A DNA stretch of 64,000 nucleotides from Callaeas wilsoni (taxonomy: Eukaryota; Chordata; Aves; Passeriformes; Callaeidae), in contig VWPU01011857.1 of NCBI GenBank assembly GCA_013398955.1, positions 248,001-312,000 of the forward strand, written 5' to 3'. Made by a program: the position numbers and the translations under genes. Numbering within the stretch: the stretch's first letter is position 1; each line of letters opens with the position of its first letter. This document shows, piece after piece, positions 12,055 to 24,405 of the stretch. Below the pieces are notes generated by a model, which was not told where the DNA came from, made no database searches, and was given only the letters and a program-made list of their open reading frames with translations.

Positions 12055-14204
12055 ATTTGTGTCTAAACAAATCTGCATCTTGGTGGGGGCTTTACCTTGT
12101 CATAATAATCTTTGTCTTTTCTTTAATCAAGATTTTAATAGTATCTCTAAAATGGATTTTAAAAGGTAATTTTTCAAACCATTCAGTTTTGGGAACCTTT
12201 CTCAAGATAATTAAATCCTTCACTACAGAATAATTCATCTAACTCTGCCACCATATAAATATTTCAATCACTTTAGGGTCTAGTGCAATTGGAAATTATT
12301 TATTGTACTGTGGCAGAATATTTACAGAGCAAGAATTAAACATGTAAGCAATGTTATACTTTAAAACTCCCAGATATGCAGCCAGTCATTAATGTTATTC
12401 TTTATCTTAAATATATTTAAAACTTTTTCTCTGCTTAAAGGTTTGGTTCTAAACAGGGGTGTGTCTGTGGCTCTCAGGACTGCTCAAAGGCACTGAGGTA
12501 CTTGCCCACTTGGGAAGATGTGAATATGCACTTGTGGCTGAGTCAGAAAACCAATCTTTAGTTCAAGTTTTCATGCTGCGTCTTTGAGATATCACATAGC
12601 AAAGGTCTCACTGGAATAAAGAAAAGAGAAGGTCTCTGTGGGAGACTAATGACTTCTATAACCTTGATCTGCTTTTTGCTTACCATAAGGCAAGTCCCAA
12701 TTTGTCCCTGCAAATTTAATTTAATTTCAGATTCATGGAGAGCTGTATTTTTAGTTTCATTTCCCCATATTCCTCTCACTTCTTTGTTCACTGTATTTTA
12801 TTTTAATGTATTTCTAGATGAAGGGAAATTGAATTTATCTTACTAGAATTTGAGCCTGTCTATATCAACAGAATTTATGGATGCTGCAGTTAAGAAACTT
12901 GAACCAAGGGGAAGAAGCTAATCAGGCTTGATTGAATACACTCATATTTATTGAAGTTTGGATAGCTGGAGCATCAAGCAGAGAGACACACGCACATTTG
13001 GTGAACTGACCTTCACGAAATTATACCAAAAGTATTTGTCATGGACTGATTTCTAACTCTGGGCTGTATGACAGACTTTTACAACTTGCTTTCAAAAAAA
13101 TGTGCATAAAGAGCTGAAACTACAGAAATATTTGGTAATTAGTGACCAATAAGAGGTAAAACTTAATTAGAAAGAAGTTTCTAATACTCCCAATTTCCTC
13201 ATTTTCCTCAAGAGTATACCAGATTAATATTAATCAACTTTTTACCATGTCTCTTATCCCTATATGGAGTAACTGGAAAAGTAAGAAGTCTGCCCTACTA
13301 TTTAGAAACTACAAGAAAAGCATGCTTGCAAAAAAGATGAATACATCTTAAGAGGCAGTAGAGATACTGATAAAATTATTTGAAATAGCTACTGCTGTGA
13401 ATTCTTAGAGAAGCTATTTTAAATGTTGAAAGATCAGTGATGGGATAAATTCCCCAGAAAAAGCTAAAAAGATCCATACACGAGTTTGCTGGTGGGGTTT
13501 GCACTTCAGGATTACACCAACCTAAGGGAGCTCAGTGGAAAAACTACAGAGGTCCATGAAGTGCTTGTGTGCAGAAATTCCAGAGACACCTGTCCTCGCT
13601 TCCCTTAGAGATGTGGTTTGCAACAAATGCCAGGGAGAGATGGTAAACAGAAACCAGAGGCCATAAAATGCACTCACGCTGCATCGTGTTCCCTACACCC
13701 CCGTAGGTCCTTGCACGAGCAGGGTTGGAGGCTGTCACACACCTGGAAATACCTTCTGCAAAACAGCCCTGCTACCTCAGGATCAGATGTTGTTCTTTGT
13801 CTTTGATCCAGCATTCTTCCAGCTGTGTCAGGCTGCTGAATAATCTCCTGTGACTGCCTGTGATCTGTCATAAGAGCTTGTGTTTTCCATCAGTTTATAG
13901 GTTTATGGGTTTCAGTCTCTGTTCCTAAAGCTAATTTTCTAAGCTATAAGAATAAAATGGGCAATATTTTCTGTAATATTTAATTCAGAACAAAACCAAA
14001 AGGTAGGATAAACTTAAAATCTTTCATATATGAAGGACTATAAAATATATAGGTTGTGAAGGTAAACATACAAATCTCTACAAGAATATTTGCTTTTAAA
14101 TCTAAGGTAGGAGGAATGATGAAGGCTGTAACATTTGTACATCTGTGTGTCTCGTAGATAGATGGTAAGACCATGACATTTGTTCTTGGTTTTACTGGAG
14201 CCTT
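12055..14204. other. Intergenic DNA with no recognised gene
   Basis: Mostly AT-rich. The part at 13490-13870 has balanced base composition and short open frames on both strands, but no motif I recognise and no convincing exon boundaries. Confidence 0.55.
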
Positions 14205-14357
14205 GGGCATGACCTTGGGAAAGATGGTTCATGATTCTGTGTCTCAGCTTCCCCAGCTGTCCAATGATGCTTGTAAAACACTTTGAGATGTTGTGGGGAA
14301 TAATGTCACAGGAATTAATAATTCTCAATTCAGAGAAAGTAAGAGGTGTATAAACTT
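14205..14357 (+). repeat. MIR-like ancient SINE fragment
   Basis: TGACCTTGGGAAAG at 14210-14223 is followed by GTCTCAGCTTCCCCAGCTGT at 14241-14260 and GTAAAACACTTTGAGAT at 14273-14289, with a weak GTGTATAAACTTT near 14346. These correspond in order to the tRNA-related/core part of MIR-family SINEs (TGACCTTGGGCAAG, CCTCAGTTTCCCCATCTGT) and to the shared AAAGCACTTTGAGAT-type 3' segment. MIR elements predate the amniotes, so the copy should be very old. It lies opposite a 111-codon minus-strand open frame (14038-14373) that therefore has no coding meaning. Confidence 0.68.
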
Positions 14358-14660
14358 TGGGAGCAAATGCCATGCTGAAATAGTGTAATTGTGTGTGACA
14401 ATAGTCCTACACACTAGGACAGATAAGGTGTATATGGTATCATTATAAATATATAGATATATGAGAGCAGAGATCTATTTTATAATTTCAACTGCACATT
14501 TTCAGATGACTTGAAACTTTCTGGTATTGAGGCTGTGATCACAGAAAGATTTTGCTAAAACATATAAATTTCTGTTCAAACTTTCCAATGTTCTGATTAA
14601 TTACTTTTGATCTTGTGCCCTTCTACTTAAAATAAAAAAAATTAAAAATTAAATGATTAA
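14358..14660. other. AT-rich spacer
   Basis: AT-rich DNA between the SINE and the CR1 fragment, ending in an A-rich stretch (about 14628-14660). Nothing else is recognised. Confidence 0.6.
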
Positions 14661-14999
14661 ATGCCACTCTGCTTTGGATGCAGCCCAGGACACGATTGAC
14701 TTTGTGGGCTGAAAGCACACACTGCCAGGTCATGCTGAACTTTTTGTTAACCCACACCTTCAAGTCATTCTCCCAAGGGCTGCTCTCAATCCATTTTCTC
14801 TTTTGCAATCCCACCCAGCCTGTGTTTGTGCTCGGGATTGCCCTGACCCAGGTGCAGGACCTTGCCTCAGTCTTGTTGAACTTTGTGAGGTTTGCACAGG
14901 CCTGCCTCTCAAGTCTGTCGAGGTCCCTGTGGATGGCATCCCTTCTCTCCAGTGTGTCAGCTGCACCACAGAGCTCGGTGTCATTGGAAAACTTGCTAA
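14661..14999 (-). mobile_element. CR1 LINE fragment, reverse-transcriptase C-terminal part
   Basis: The plus strand reads as the reverse complement of avian CR1 ORF2. Frames on the minus strand show the family signatures in order: a SKF-x-DDT-like block next to 14998, LERRDAIHRDLDRLE, KWIESSP, and RVLGCIQ near 14680. The frame is broken: the first blocks and the later WIESSP...GCIQ part (minus-strand open frame 14623-14814) are in different frames, so it is a dead copy. Only about 340 bp remains and the true 3' end with its octamer repeats is absent, so the copy has lost its 3' side as well as its 5' side. It faces a second CR1 fragment in the opposite orientation 890 bp away. Confidence 0.93.
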
Positions 15000-15885
15000 A
15001 ATATGTTAAATCAATTACAACACCCTGTATGTTTTTGTTCTTTCTATACAGTTATAATAACAACTGCATATGTTGGTAATGATGTAAATGTTCCATACTT
15101 AAACTCCTAAATTCTAGTTCTAAGACATTGAAACTTACTTTAAAATAATGTAGCATGAGTTTGCATTTCCCTTGAGAAAATTTTATGTAACATTGTCAGT
15201 AATTCCCTGCTGAAATAATTGCTGCCAACACTTTGCTTCTGGACTTGTGGATTCTGCTAGCTTTCGCCCAGAAAAATTCTCTGTTGTGAACTGAAAGTTG
15301 CTGATATGAAAATGACTATTAAAATCTTCATGAATTGCCTTCTCTTTCTTAATTAAAGGTTTTTTAAGTAACCTCTTTTTGGGTCTGGAATATAAGATGA
15401 TAACAGGCTATACTTTGCTGTGATAATTCCCTTCATTACAAAAATAGTAACAAGAGAAGGTTTTTTTCTAAATATCAATAGATTAGAGTCATGCACACTG
15501 TCAGATAAAGGTAGTATTCATAATTTTGACCTCGTTCAAGTAAATACTGGTCTTTAAAAATGAGTCCAACTCATATCTTATGGTGTTTTGTTCCTGCTAA
15601 TTTGCTGCAGTCATAGTAGCTCAAACAGCTTTACTGGTTATTAGCTTTTTGAAGTAATTTAGATGTTAATTTTTCTTCCTTACGAGAGAAAAATAATTGC
15701 TGTATACATAAGCATAAAATTATTTAGAGCAGGTAGAAGTAAAAGAACATGAAAAGAAAAAGAAATAATTAATAATTGTGAACCTGTAGTGTTTCTCAGT
15801 GGTCGGATGGCCAAGTCTCAAGCTTAAAAAAACTGCTATTGGGATTTTTCCATTCAGTCCCACATAGCATCCTTCTCTCCTAGCT
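15000..15885. other. AT-rich spacer between two opposed CR1 fragments
   Basis: AT-rich DNA with no gene or recognised repeat. Any fold-back pairing of the two flanking CR1 pieces would place this ~890 bp in the loop. Confidence 0.6.
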
Positions 15886-16415
15886 GGGATGTTGCAGTCT
15901 GGATGGGTGGACGAGCGGATGAGTAAGAAAAGGGTTTGTATGCTCCAGCCCAGAGGAGGGGGTTGTACTCTGCCCGGGTGCCAGTAACACTGCAGTAGCC
16001 CAGAGGTCTGTCCTGGGCCCTGTCCTGTGTAGGTTTTTACCCAGAGGCGTGGATGAGCCGATGGAGAGCTGGCTCAGCAGGTCTGCAGGTGACACACACC
16101 TGGGGGCAGCAGGCCATCTGCTTGGGAGCGGGGCTGCTCTTCACACCCAGACGGGTTGGAGGAACGGTCCGATGGGAGCCACGTGAAGCTCAGCAGGGAG
16201 ATGGGCAAAGTCCTGCCCCAGGAAGGAAGAGCCCCTGCCTGCAGGGCAGGCTGGCACTGGCTTGGGAGCAGCCCGGTGGGAAAGACCATGGGTGTCCTGC
16301 TGGGCAGCACGTGGGATGTGGGCAAAGAAAGGGCCCTGACAGCAAAGATGGCCAGGGACCACTTGGGCTGTGTGAACAGGAGCAGAGCAAGGAGAGGGAA
16401 TAATCCCGTCCACTT
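15886..16415 (+). mobile_element. CR1 LINE fragment of a second subfamily, reverse transcriptase
   Basis: GGATGGGTGGACGAGCGGAT at 15900-15919 and GTCCTGGGCCCTGTCCTG at 16009-16026 (the region of the VLGPVL motif) begin the match. AGCAGGTCTGCAGGTGACAC at 16075-16094 corresponds to the SKFADDT region. In the frame open from 16156, blocks such as GKVLPQEGR, WLGSSPVGK, MGVLLGS, LTAKMA and LGCVNRSRARRG follow the CR1 order (KVLHLGR, LGSS-x-K, LGVLVDS, LAAKKA, LGCINRS). The left part is frameshifted and carries stops, so the copy is inactive. About 530 bp is preserved, without 5' end or 3' octamers. It differs enough from the minus-strand copy at 14661-14999 to be another subfamily. Confidence 0.88.
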
Positions 16416-17898
16416 AGCACGCTTTAGAGGACATCTGTGAGGGCAGAAGTCTGGAAAGCAACTCTTCTCATTGTCGATAGGAGTAGGGCACATCTGGTGA
16501 TATGGAGGAATAAGAAATATTTTTTAAAAATTGAAATGCTAGGCTTTGTGCTTTAAATGGTCAAAGCATACACAGGTGTTTCTATTTCCCTACAGAGCCA
16601 TACTTATATTATTTTTCCATTACAAGCAAAAAGTGAAAGAAAACCTCATTTGAATCTTAAAATAATTTCCTCGGATGCTTTCACAAACATCTGTAGCCTT
16701 TACTACATCTTAATTGGATACAGGAATGCCGTATAAAGTGCAAATAGAAGCTTTTTTGCTCAGTCTATCAGTCTGAAAATTCAAAAGTTCAAGAAGCACT
16801 GTAAGTATCCTCTGAAATATCTTATAATTTAAGAAAAACCCTTATGCTTCCTAAGTTAATTTTTACCTTAATGTCTCAATATATTAGTGGAAAATATTAA
16901 CTTGTGGATTTTATGATTGCTGTACTGATCAAAAAGGGAGGAGTAATTTTTTAAGTCTCTTTGAAGAATAATGAAAGCAAATGAAAGATGAAGGAATTTG
17001 ATAACATCAAAAAGAATTATAATTTGATGTTGACCTTTCTGTTTTCTACTGGTCCATTTCCAGTTCAGGTTTGTGTGTTCTCAAACATACTTTGGATGGA
17101 TGGATCCAAACTATAGCCATGGATCTAGATGCACAATGAGAGTAAGCAAGTTCAAAACCAAAATTCTTGGCAAATTTTAAAGTTAGTGTTTCCCTGATGA
17201 ACAAAACAAATTCATAATTAATGCTGTGATGTCTCTAATTGTTAGCCTTCAGCTGAATTTCTGAAATTTATTGGATAGCTGTAATAAAAAATACCATCAT
17301 GAGTTTCTGTTTTGGATTACCGTATGATTACATGCAGTGTATAATTTTTGAAATTTTCAAATCTGCTGATTTACTGCAGATAAATATTTAATTGGATCTT
17401 TTAATGAAAAAATCATCTTTCTTGGGTTGCTCATCTCTGGTAGACTGTTTATGAATTTACAAAGGCAGGAGACTGTTACTAACTCTGTCATGGTGCTGCT
17501 GTTGGTTAAAAGACTTTCCTGAGTGTAATGATTATTGTCAAAGCAAGCCCGGTCCAGTAACCGTGGTGCACTCAGCTGAGCAGAGGTATTGAACAGGCTA
17601 CTCCTTTCGTTTTGGGGTTTTTTAATTGCTCTGCTACTCATACTGACCAGGAATGTAATGGTCTACAAATGTAGAGCTCCCTAGCAACAATGAGAAAAAA
17701 TACTGTGAATCCTTTTAATTTTGTTTTATTTGTCATCATGAACTTTTTTGTTTGCATGTGAAAAATAATGTTGGATGTTTTTAATATCAGTAAAGGCAAA
17801 AGGATCCAGAACAGTTTAGACCAGAGCTATCCAAGACACAAACAGATTAAATGAATGTTGAATTAATTGTTTGACTTTTTTCTGGGTTTGGTTTCTTT
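16416..17898. other. AT-rich intergenic DNA with no recognised gene
   Basis: No gene or repeat is recognised. Short open frames only (up to 94 codons, minus, 17357-17641), without domains. Confidence 0.6.
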
Positions 17899-17927
17899 GG
17901 GGGCTGGGGCTTGGGGGGGTATTTGGG
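17899..17927 (+). other. G-quadruplex motif in a G/T-rich tract
   Basis: Four or more G-runs lie close together: 17899-17903, 17906-17909, 17913-17919 and 17925-17927, with loops of 2, 3 and 5 nt. This satisfies the canonical G3+N1-7 quadruplex rule. The motif sits in a longer G/T-only-like tract (about 17877-17970) that adds another G5 run at 17940-17944. Such tracts arise by slippage and are common in bird genomes. Confidence 0.8.
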
Positions 17928-17975
17928 ATTTTTTGGTTTTGGGGGTTTTTTTTGTGGTTTTGTTTGTGGGAGTCT

Positions 17976-20900
17976 TTTTAACAAAATAGTAGCTATTTAC
18001 TCTCTTGCTTCTCCCAGTTTTATTGGAAAATAACAGCATGTAAAACTGCTTTCTTCTCCTGCATTCTGAAATGACCTTGTGGTACTGATATGCTAATGTA
18101 TTCAAATGAGACATTATGTTTCAAAACCCACGAGCAGAGATGAAAAAATGCCAATATACTAAAAATAGAAATACTTTTGAAATGCGGGGATATGAATTTA
18201 ACTATGTTAACTAACCTAGCAGTCAAGTTCTGAAAATATATGTTTTGTCAGGACAGTCTGGGAAGGTTGGAGCCACAAATGTTTCCGCAGTAGCTGCACT
18301 GGTTTTTTGGGAGAGGCGAATTGGATTAGCTCTGTTGTACAGTAAAACCTGGGTCACGTTCCACCATCAGCCTGAGCAGTGCTGGAAATGGAACTCAAGA
18401 GAGATGGGCAGAGGCACGGAGACACAGCTTTGCCTCCAAAGGCACAACCGCCCCGGTTCCTCTGTCCGCATCACGCTCGCAGTGCAGCGCAGACTCCTTT
18501 CCTCTCTTTCCCTGGCACCTGCATCTGCCCCGACAAAGCTCCAACCCCCAGGGCAGCAGCACAGGGTGCAAGAACACCTGCTGGATTTGGTGTGCCCTGG
18601 CAGGGTGCGAGGCAGTTGCTGGTTTTCCTGAGAGGCTTAGCGTGCCAGTCAAGACAAGAAGTAGTGAATTGGTCTTAGAATAAATTCTTTTTACTTGCAG
18701 AACTATCTTAATAATACCTGGTTGTTAACTACTACAGTCAGATCCCATTTCTTTTGGGGCTGAAGGCTGAATAACTTTCTTTGATCAAGATAAGTTTATC
18801 ACCAATACCTAGCAGGAAGAAGGTGGTGATCCAGTAGCATTTTGTAGTTCTGAAATATTTCCCGATTTACCCATTGGCAAGAAAGAGCAGAGGAGTTCTG
18901 GTTAGGGGTGGGAAGAAAAAAAAAGTTGAAAGCGTAACTACTTCTGTCTTCCATCACTGATCTTAATTTAGATTTTTTCAGATCAGGCAGTTCTTGTGTT
19001 GGTTATTATAGGTTAACAGGTTGTATCAAACTTGTGGTTTGCTTATATATTGCCCTGCAACAAAATGCCACCAATGGCTAGGTGCATGCAGTAGTAGGCC
19101 AACACCAGTTCTTGAAAGGAAAATATACTAGCAGTTAAATATGGTTTGTCTTTTCAAATTTTGTCAGCCTCTAAATCAGCCCTTTCACGAGACACTGTAG
19201 AAGGCAAAGATTTTTGTTGAAAAGATCTGAATTTTTCTCTGTTTTCCCTATAGGTTGCTACAGATGTTGAGGGTTTTTTTATACAAGATCTTATAATTTA
19301 AATTCTATATGTAAGATGAAATAAAACTATACTTTTATGTAGCTGTAGGGTGGATAAACATAGCAATTTAAAAAAACAATAATTTGGAGCAGCTTGTTTG
19401 CATCTTCCCTCAGAATCTGAATTTAATACAGCTTAATAGAATTCATTACCTTTGTTTATCCTTTAGCTGTTTTGATTTATTATGGATAAACCATATAAAG
19501 CTACCTTTAACCATCATTGAAATTTTAGGATTATGTGCATGGCTTACATAAACGCATTTTTTGATCTCTTTATAACTAGTGATTAGCTAGTGCCCCAGCT
19601 CCCATCAAAACAGTACCATATAGCAGAATAGCAGAATATCTAGTTATCTCTTGAGGAAAAATTTACTGCATCAGATATAAGCGTCTGTTCTTTTAAACAA
19701 GCTGCACCTTCCCCTGGTGTCAACATAATTTTTCTACTTTGTCATCTACCAGAAAGCGATTGGATCAGTGTTATCAATATATGCCTAGAACTAAAACATT
19801 TGGGTATAGTTGAGAAGGATGATTATTTGGATTTGGGTTTTATCAGATTTTTTTTTTCTAGTTCTTGTTGCATAAGCACCACATGACTCAATTTAGAGGC
19901 AATTAGAGTATTTGAAACATTATGAACATGGTTTTTAATTGCTTCTTTGTTTTGACAAGAAAATAAGAAAAGAAAATGTTTATTAAGTTTTCTTGCCTGT
20001 TGAAATCTGTATTGCCTGAGCACTTTATTTGTGGCAAAGAGCAATAAAACTTCATGGTGTATGTAATAAGAAACTATGATTTATACTTAGATGGCATTGT
20101 TGTGACTTTTCTGGGTTCTACTTTCAATAACCTGAAAATAAATTTAACTAGTACTCAGAACGTTATTGTGCACAAACCCTCTTCTCATACCCCTTCAAAG
20201 TTAGCAATGTTCCATATAGTTTTTCTATACAAGAGTTTTAGGCTGGGCAGCTTTATGATAGGATTAATATTTACCAGATATCGTTGAAGAGTGATAGCTC
20301 AGTTGTACATGCAGGATTCACTAATTAATAATACTTAATTAAATTTTAGATTTTTCCCCTGCTTGATGCATCTGGAGACACTGGAGAGTCTTTGGTGGCC
20401 GTTCAATGATATCCCTTCCTTAAACACCGAGCGGAACGTTCTGATGTTTTTACCACATCGTTTGTTTCTGTGTTAGGTGGGCAATAACCACACAAAGGTG
20501 CTCTCCCCAGTTCTGCCTCCCCCCGAGTCTACCCATCTGATTTATTTACAGGCAGAAATTCCATCTCCTCTAATGTTTTATGTTTACTATTCAAAGTAGG
20601 TTGAGCTCTTCTGTTCTCTGATGAGAATTCTTGTCTCTTGAACATATACTTCATGCAATATTGCAGGTGCACTTCGCTGTAGACTTTCTCAGCTTCTTAA
20701 TGTCTTCTTTTATTCAAACTTGTATTTGAATCTTCATCAATTAGCACATGTGAGCTTTACCTCCCCCATCATCCCCAAATTATGAGCTTCCCACTTAATA
20801 ACAGAAATTAGTCCCTTCATATTAATCTCATTTCTGCATTTTCTCTTCCAAAGGCTGATCAGACTCTTTGTAAAATCCTAATCCACATTTGTTTTTAAAG

Positions 20901-20984
20901 CACCACATTTCATGTCAGCAATAGCTATCATTAATGCATTCCTACTGCATGTTAATTAATGTAAATTTGAAATATCAACCTTCA
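17976..20984. other. Intergenic DNA with one GC-richer island-like patch
   Basis: The patch at about 18360-18640 is richer in G+C than its surroundings, with open frames up to 128 codons (plus, 18245-18631) and 85 codons (minus). None shows a domain, and CpG density is modest. It may be an old, unrecognisable insertion. The rest is AT-rich without identifiable features. Confidence 0.5.
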
Positions 20985-21007
20985 TATCAGTTCTTCAAGA
21001 ACTGATA
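20985..21007. repeat. Perfect 23-bp palindrome
   Basis: TATCAGTTCTT (20985-20995), one central C, and AAGAACTGATA (20997-21007) are exact reverse complements. With a 1-nt spacer this is a cruciform-type palindrome, or a symmetric protein-binding site, rather than an RNA hairpin, because no loop is available. The inner part AGTTCTTCAAGAACT has the two-half-site layout of steroid-receptor elements but with 1-nt spacing instead of 3. Confidence 0.9.
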
Positions 21008-24000
21008 ACCTCTTTGCAGTCTGATTTTTTTTTTAGCCCTACCTATGATAATATTTTCATTAAATAACACTGTCTGTAGCTCTTTAAAGCTACCCCTCCT
21101 CCACCATAACTAATATTTGCGTGCAATCATGTGAAAATCATTACTAAAATTCAGATTCATAATGTCTACCTTGTAATTAGCTACCTTATCAAGGAGACAA
21201 CGTTAAGCTAATATTATGTCTATTTTTTATACCTTGCACAGCATTTGTCTCATTTTTCCCCATATTGTTCATGGGAATAATGGTTTTCATCTGTAATGCC
21301 TGTATTATTTCTTACTGTCCTTAAACACAGCTATTCCAACAGATTATTTAATAAATGTGCCTTTTTCTTTAAGAGATAAAAACTTTTATCTCATAGGTGT
21401 TTCTTGGTGGGTGAGAAGTCAGTGGATTTATGTACATGCCTCCTTTGGGCTGGGGGTGATGAGGTGAGGGGTTGTGGTTGTTGCAATTTGCCTGGAAGAA
21501 GCTGAACTCGACCCTACTGAAGTAGATAGAATTAAACAAGCTTTAAACTAAGCTCTGTGCAGACAGTTGTGGCATCAGACATGAGCATACTAATTTTTTT
21601 TACCTTCAGGCTGTGAAGAGTTTCACGGCTTTGGTTTCAAACACCTGCATTGTTTAATTCAGGAACTAAGCGAGTTGGAGATCATTCAGCTATGTTTCCA
21701 TACTTAGCTTTGTCTCTGATTTGCAGTGTTGCGTCTACCTTAAAGATAATCTAGCATCAGGCTGAGAAACACTAAATTAATATTGGAGTTATGCTCAAAG
21801 CACGTGTACACTTGGTATTGGTACTTGCCACTTTCAAATAAACTTTAAACTCCTGTGCTTTGGCAGAAGTAGCACACAAAATGTGGTGTCCCAGTCTGTC
21901 CTGCTGCCCTGGGCTCGCCCTGCATTGGCAGAAATGTTTGCTGTCACCCTGAACCTCGCTGGAGCAGGAACGCTCTGACTTTTAACCATATGCACTGGCA
22001 ACAGTTTTCTCCTCCACTCTGTAAACTCAAATCCTTGTCTTCCATCCAAAACAAAGTCTGGATCTTTCTTTTTTCTCAGTGTCAGATGTGAATAGCAAAG
22101 GAGGAACTTTTTTACGCCTCATATCTAGAATTTGTACAGAGAGTGTTAAAGCTGCATATGTCACAAATACTCGAATTATCATGTGTGTGGGCATGTAACA
22201 GGCAAAGGAGCACCAGCAAGTCAGTTCTGCAAGGGGTAAAAAAAAAGAGAGACAGACAAAGCTGCGAGGAAATGGGGCCAAACAATATTAGTTCAGTTGT
22301 TCTCTTGTAAGAACCTCATTACTTGAACTGATTCTGACCATAGATGAAGCCAGTTTCTTCACCTCAGGACCCTGGGTAAGCAGATCTAAAACACCTTCAT
22401 TTCAAGATTTGACCTTAAATCAACTTTTGGCTGTGAAACAGCTGGGTAAAGTTTACAAGCGAAATTACTTAGCTGAAAGTATGTCAGATAGCTATAGGTA
22501 GTATGACTGGTATTAAACACAGCATTCCTAAGAAAGAGGAATTCTCTTATGATGGAAAGAGGAACAGTTACCCTTGTTGAGGCTGCAATTATAAAGTTGA
22601 CTTTTTCTGTCATATTTTAAAGAGGTATTTTACTGCCTTAAAGTCTTCTGACATCTACTGAAAAAGACCTTTTATAAATTAGGCTAAAGAGCAGAGACCT
22701 GGCTGATTAAGGAATAATAATTTTGCTCTAACCCACCTGGAAGTACAGGGTGACACACCTTTTAAGCTATTATGCTCTTATGGTTTATTAATAGAAAAAA
22801 TAAAAATTTTACTACAAAATCCTGTAGTACTTTTGACTATTTTCTTCCTCAGTGACATGAGGAATGAGGCATAGTAGCCTGCTAGTCTTTCCAGCAGCAT
22901 GTGTACTAAGTGGGTGATAGGCGCATTTGGCATTTTAGTATATTGTGCAAATATATAAGATATAACTGCTGTAATTTAATAAAGGTCACATTCCTTTATG
23001 TGACATCTACCTTGTTTTGGCAGAGTTAGAATTAGATTGAAGCCTGCCTTTTCACTTTCTCCAGTTCTCACACAAGAAACGTTGTTAAAACTGTACAGGT
23101 CTTACTAACCAGAATAATCCTGCTTCTCTTCAGCAGTCCCAGCAGCCCTTCTACAAGCATGTCCAATAAGCAGTAATGAGGGGGGAGAATACAGTGGCAC
23201 TCATAAACACTACCTAAGCACTGGTGGCCTTGTACATCTTCTATTTATTTTTGTGCACTTATCTAATATTGATGTTCTTCCTTAAGAACTGAAAAAAATA
23301 GTTACTTTTCTGCAAATATCCACAGAAGTGAAATCTCTGGGAGAGATGTGTTGCCGCCAATAGGTTATACTCCTTTGAAAGTTAAGTAATTTATGTATGT
23401 GGTAAAAACTGGATTATGAATTCCACTGTGGATGTTGTGGGGAAAGGGAGGAAAAAGGCTGTAGCTTTTCTGTTAGCACCCTTGTGTTGTGCATATCTAT
23501 GCAGCGATGTGATATAGTGGTGATCTACAGTACTTATGTTGAGATGAGTATCTCCTTGAGAACAGAGTTATTTAGTCTTGGAATTGCACTGGGAAACACT
23601 GTACTGATCAGAGAGGTTGAATATATTGGAATTTTTACTTTTTGATTTAGGCAAAAACGAGTGAATAGGCCTGACTTTTGAGAGACATAAATTTGTATTT
23701 AATATTTTCTGCATTTAGATGGAGTAATTTTCCACACTGGTTACAAATAATTATCGTAGTATTGGAACACAGAGCATTTGCGACTATGTGGTGACAGGAG
23801 CTGGTTTTGGATGCAGGTGGAATCACGCTCTGTTCAGGTAAGTCTGCCCGTGGAGTTTGTATGGCCAGCCTACATCACCCAACGAGAATTGCATGGATGT
23901 GGCTCACAAAACGAGCTCCAAACCCCCAGTGAGTTTCCCTAAGAGAACAGGCCTGTTAATTCAAGCAGCCTGATGACCTGCCAGGAACTTTGGAGTAAAA

Positions 24001-24377
24001 TCCTGTCTCTGTGAAAATCCTATGGGAATCTTGCTATTAACTTCAGTAGCTGCAGGATCAGGCAATATATTCCTAAGTAACTTCAGTGCTGTATTTGACT
24101 CCTGTAGGCAGTAGTACTGCCAAACTAGGGGTATTTATTTCACCCATTTATTACAAATATACCAGAATTAGGGTTAAATAAATGCTATAAGAAAGAATGA
24201 TGGTTGATTAACCAATGATAATATTAAAAATAAGTAAAAAATACAGTGGAATTTGATCTAGTGCTGGGAGTACACAAGCAAAGTAAAAACTTCTTGTGTC
24301 TGCTGCTAAATTTTATGGATATATGGTAAAAGGTTTTGTTTTACCATCTATATTGCAAAGGTCTTGGTAGTGTTTAG
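21008..24377. other. AT-rich intergenic DNA with no recognised gene
   Basis: No gene or repeat family is recognised. A consensus-like 5' splice site (CAG then GTAAGT, GT at 23838) follows a short open stretch near 23760-23837, but no acceptor with a pyrimidine tract precedes it, so I do not call an exon. Confidence 0.55.
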
Positions 24378-24405
24378 TTTTCTACTTTTCATAATAAGTA
24401 GAAAA
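24378..24405. repeat. Perfect 10-bp inverted repeat
   Basis: TTTTCTACTT (24378-24387) and AAGTAGAAAA (24396-24405) are exact reverse complements around an 8-nt loop. The arms are AT-rich, so a chance origin is more plausible than for the longer arms at 10189. Confidence 0.8.

Noticed and set aside
20290..20320. tRNA-like A box (TAGCTCAGTTG) within GTGATAGCTCAGTTGTACAT
   Set aside because: No B box (GGTTCGANTCC) follows within the next 100 bp and no cloverleaf arms can be drawn.
23760..23843. Possible exon ending in CAG|GTAAGT
   Set aside because: A perfect 9-base donor is expected about once per such window on two strands; no pyrimidine-tract acceptor or coding similarity.
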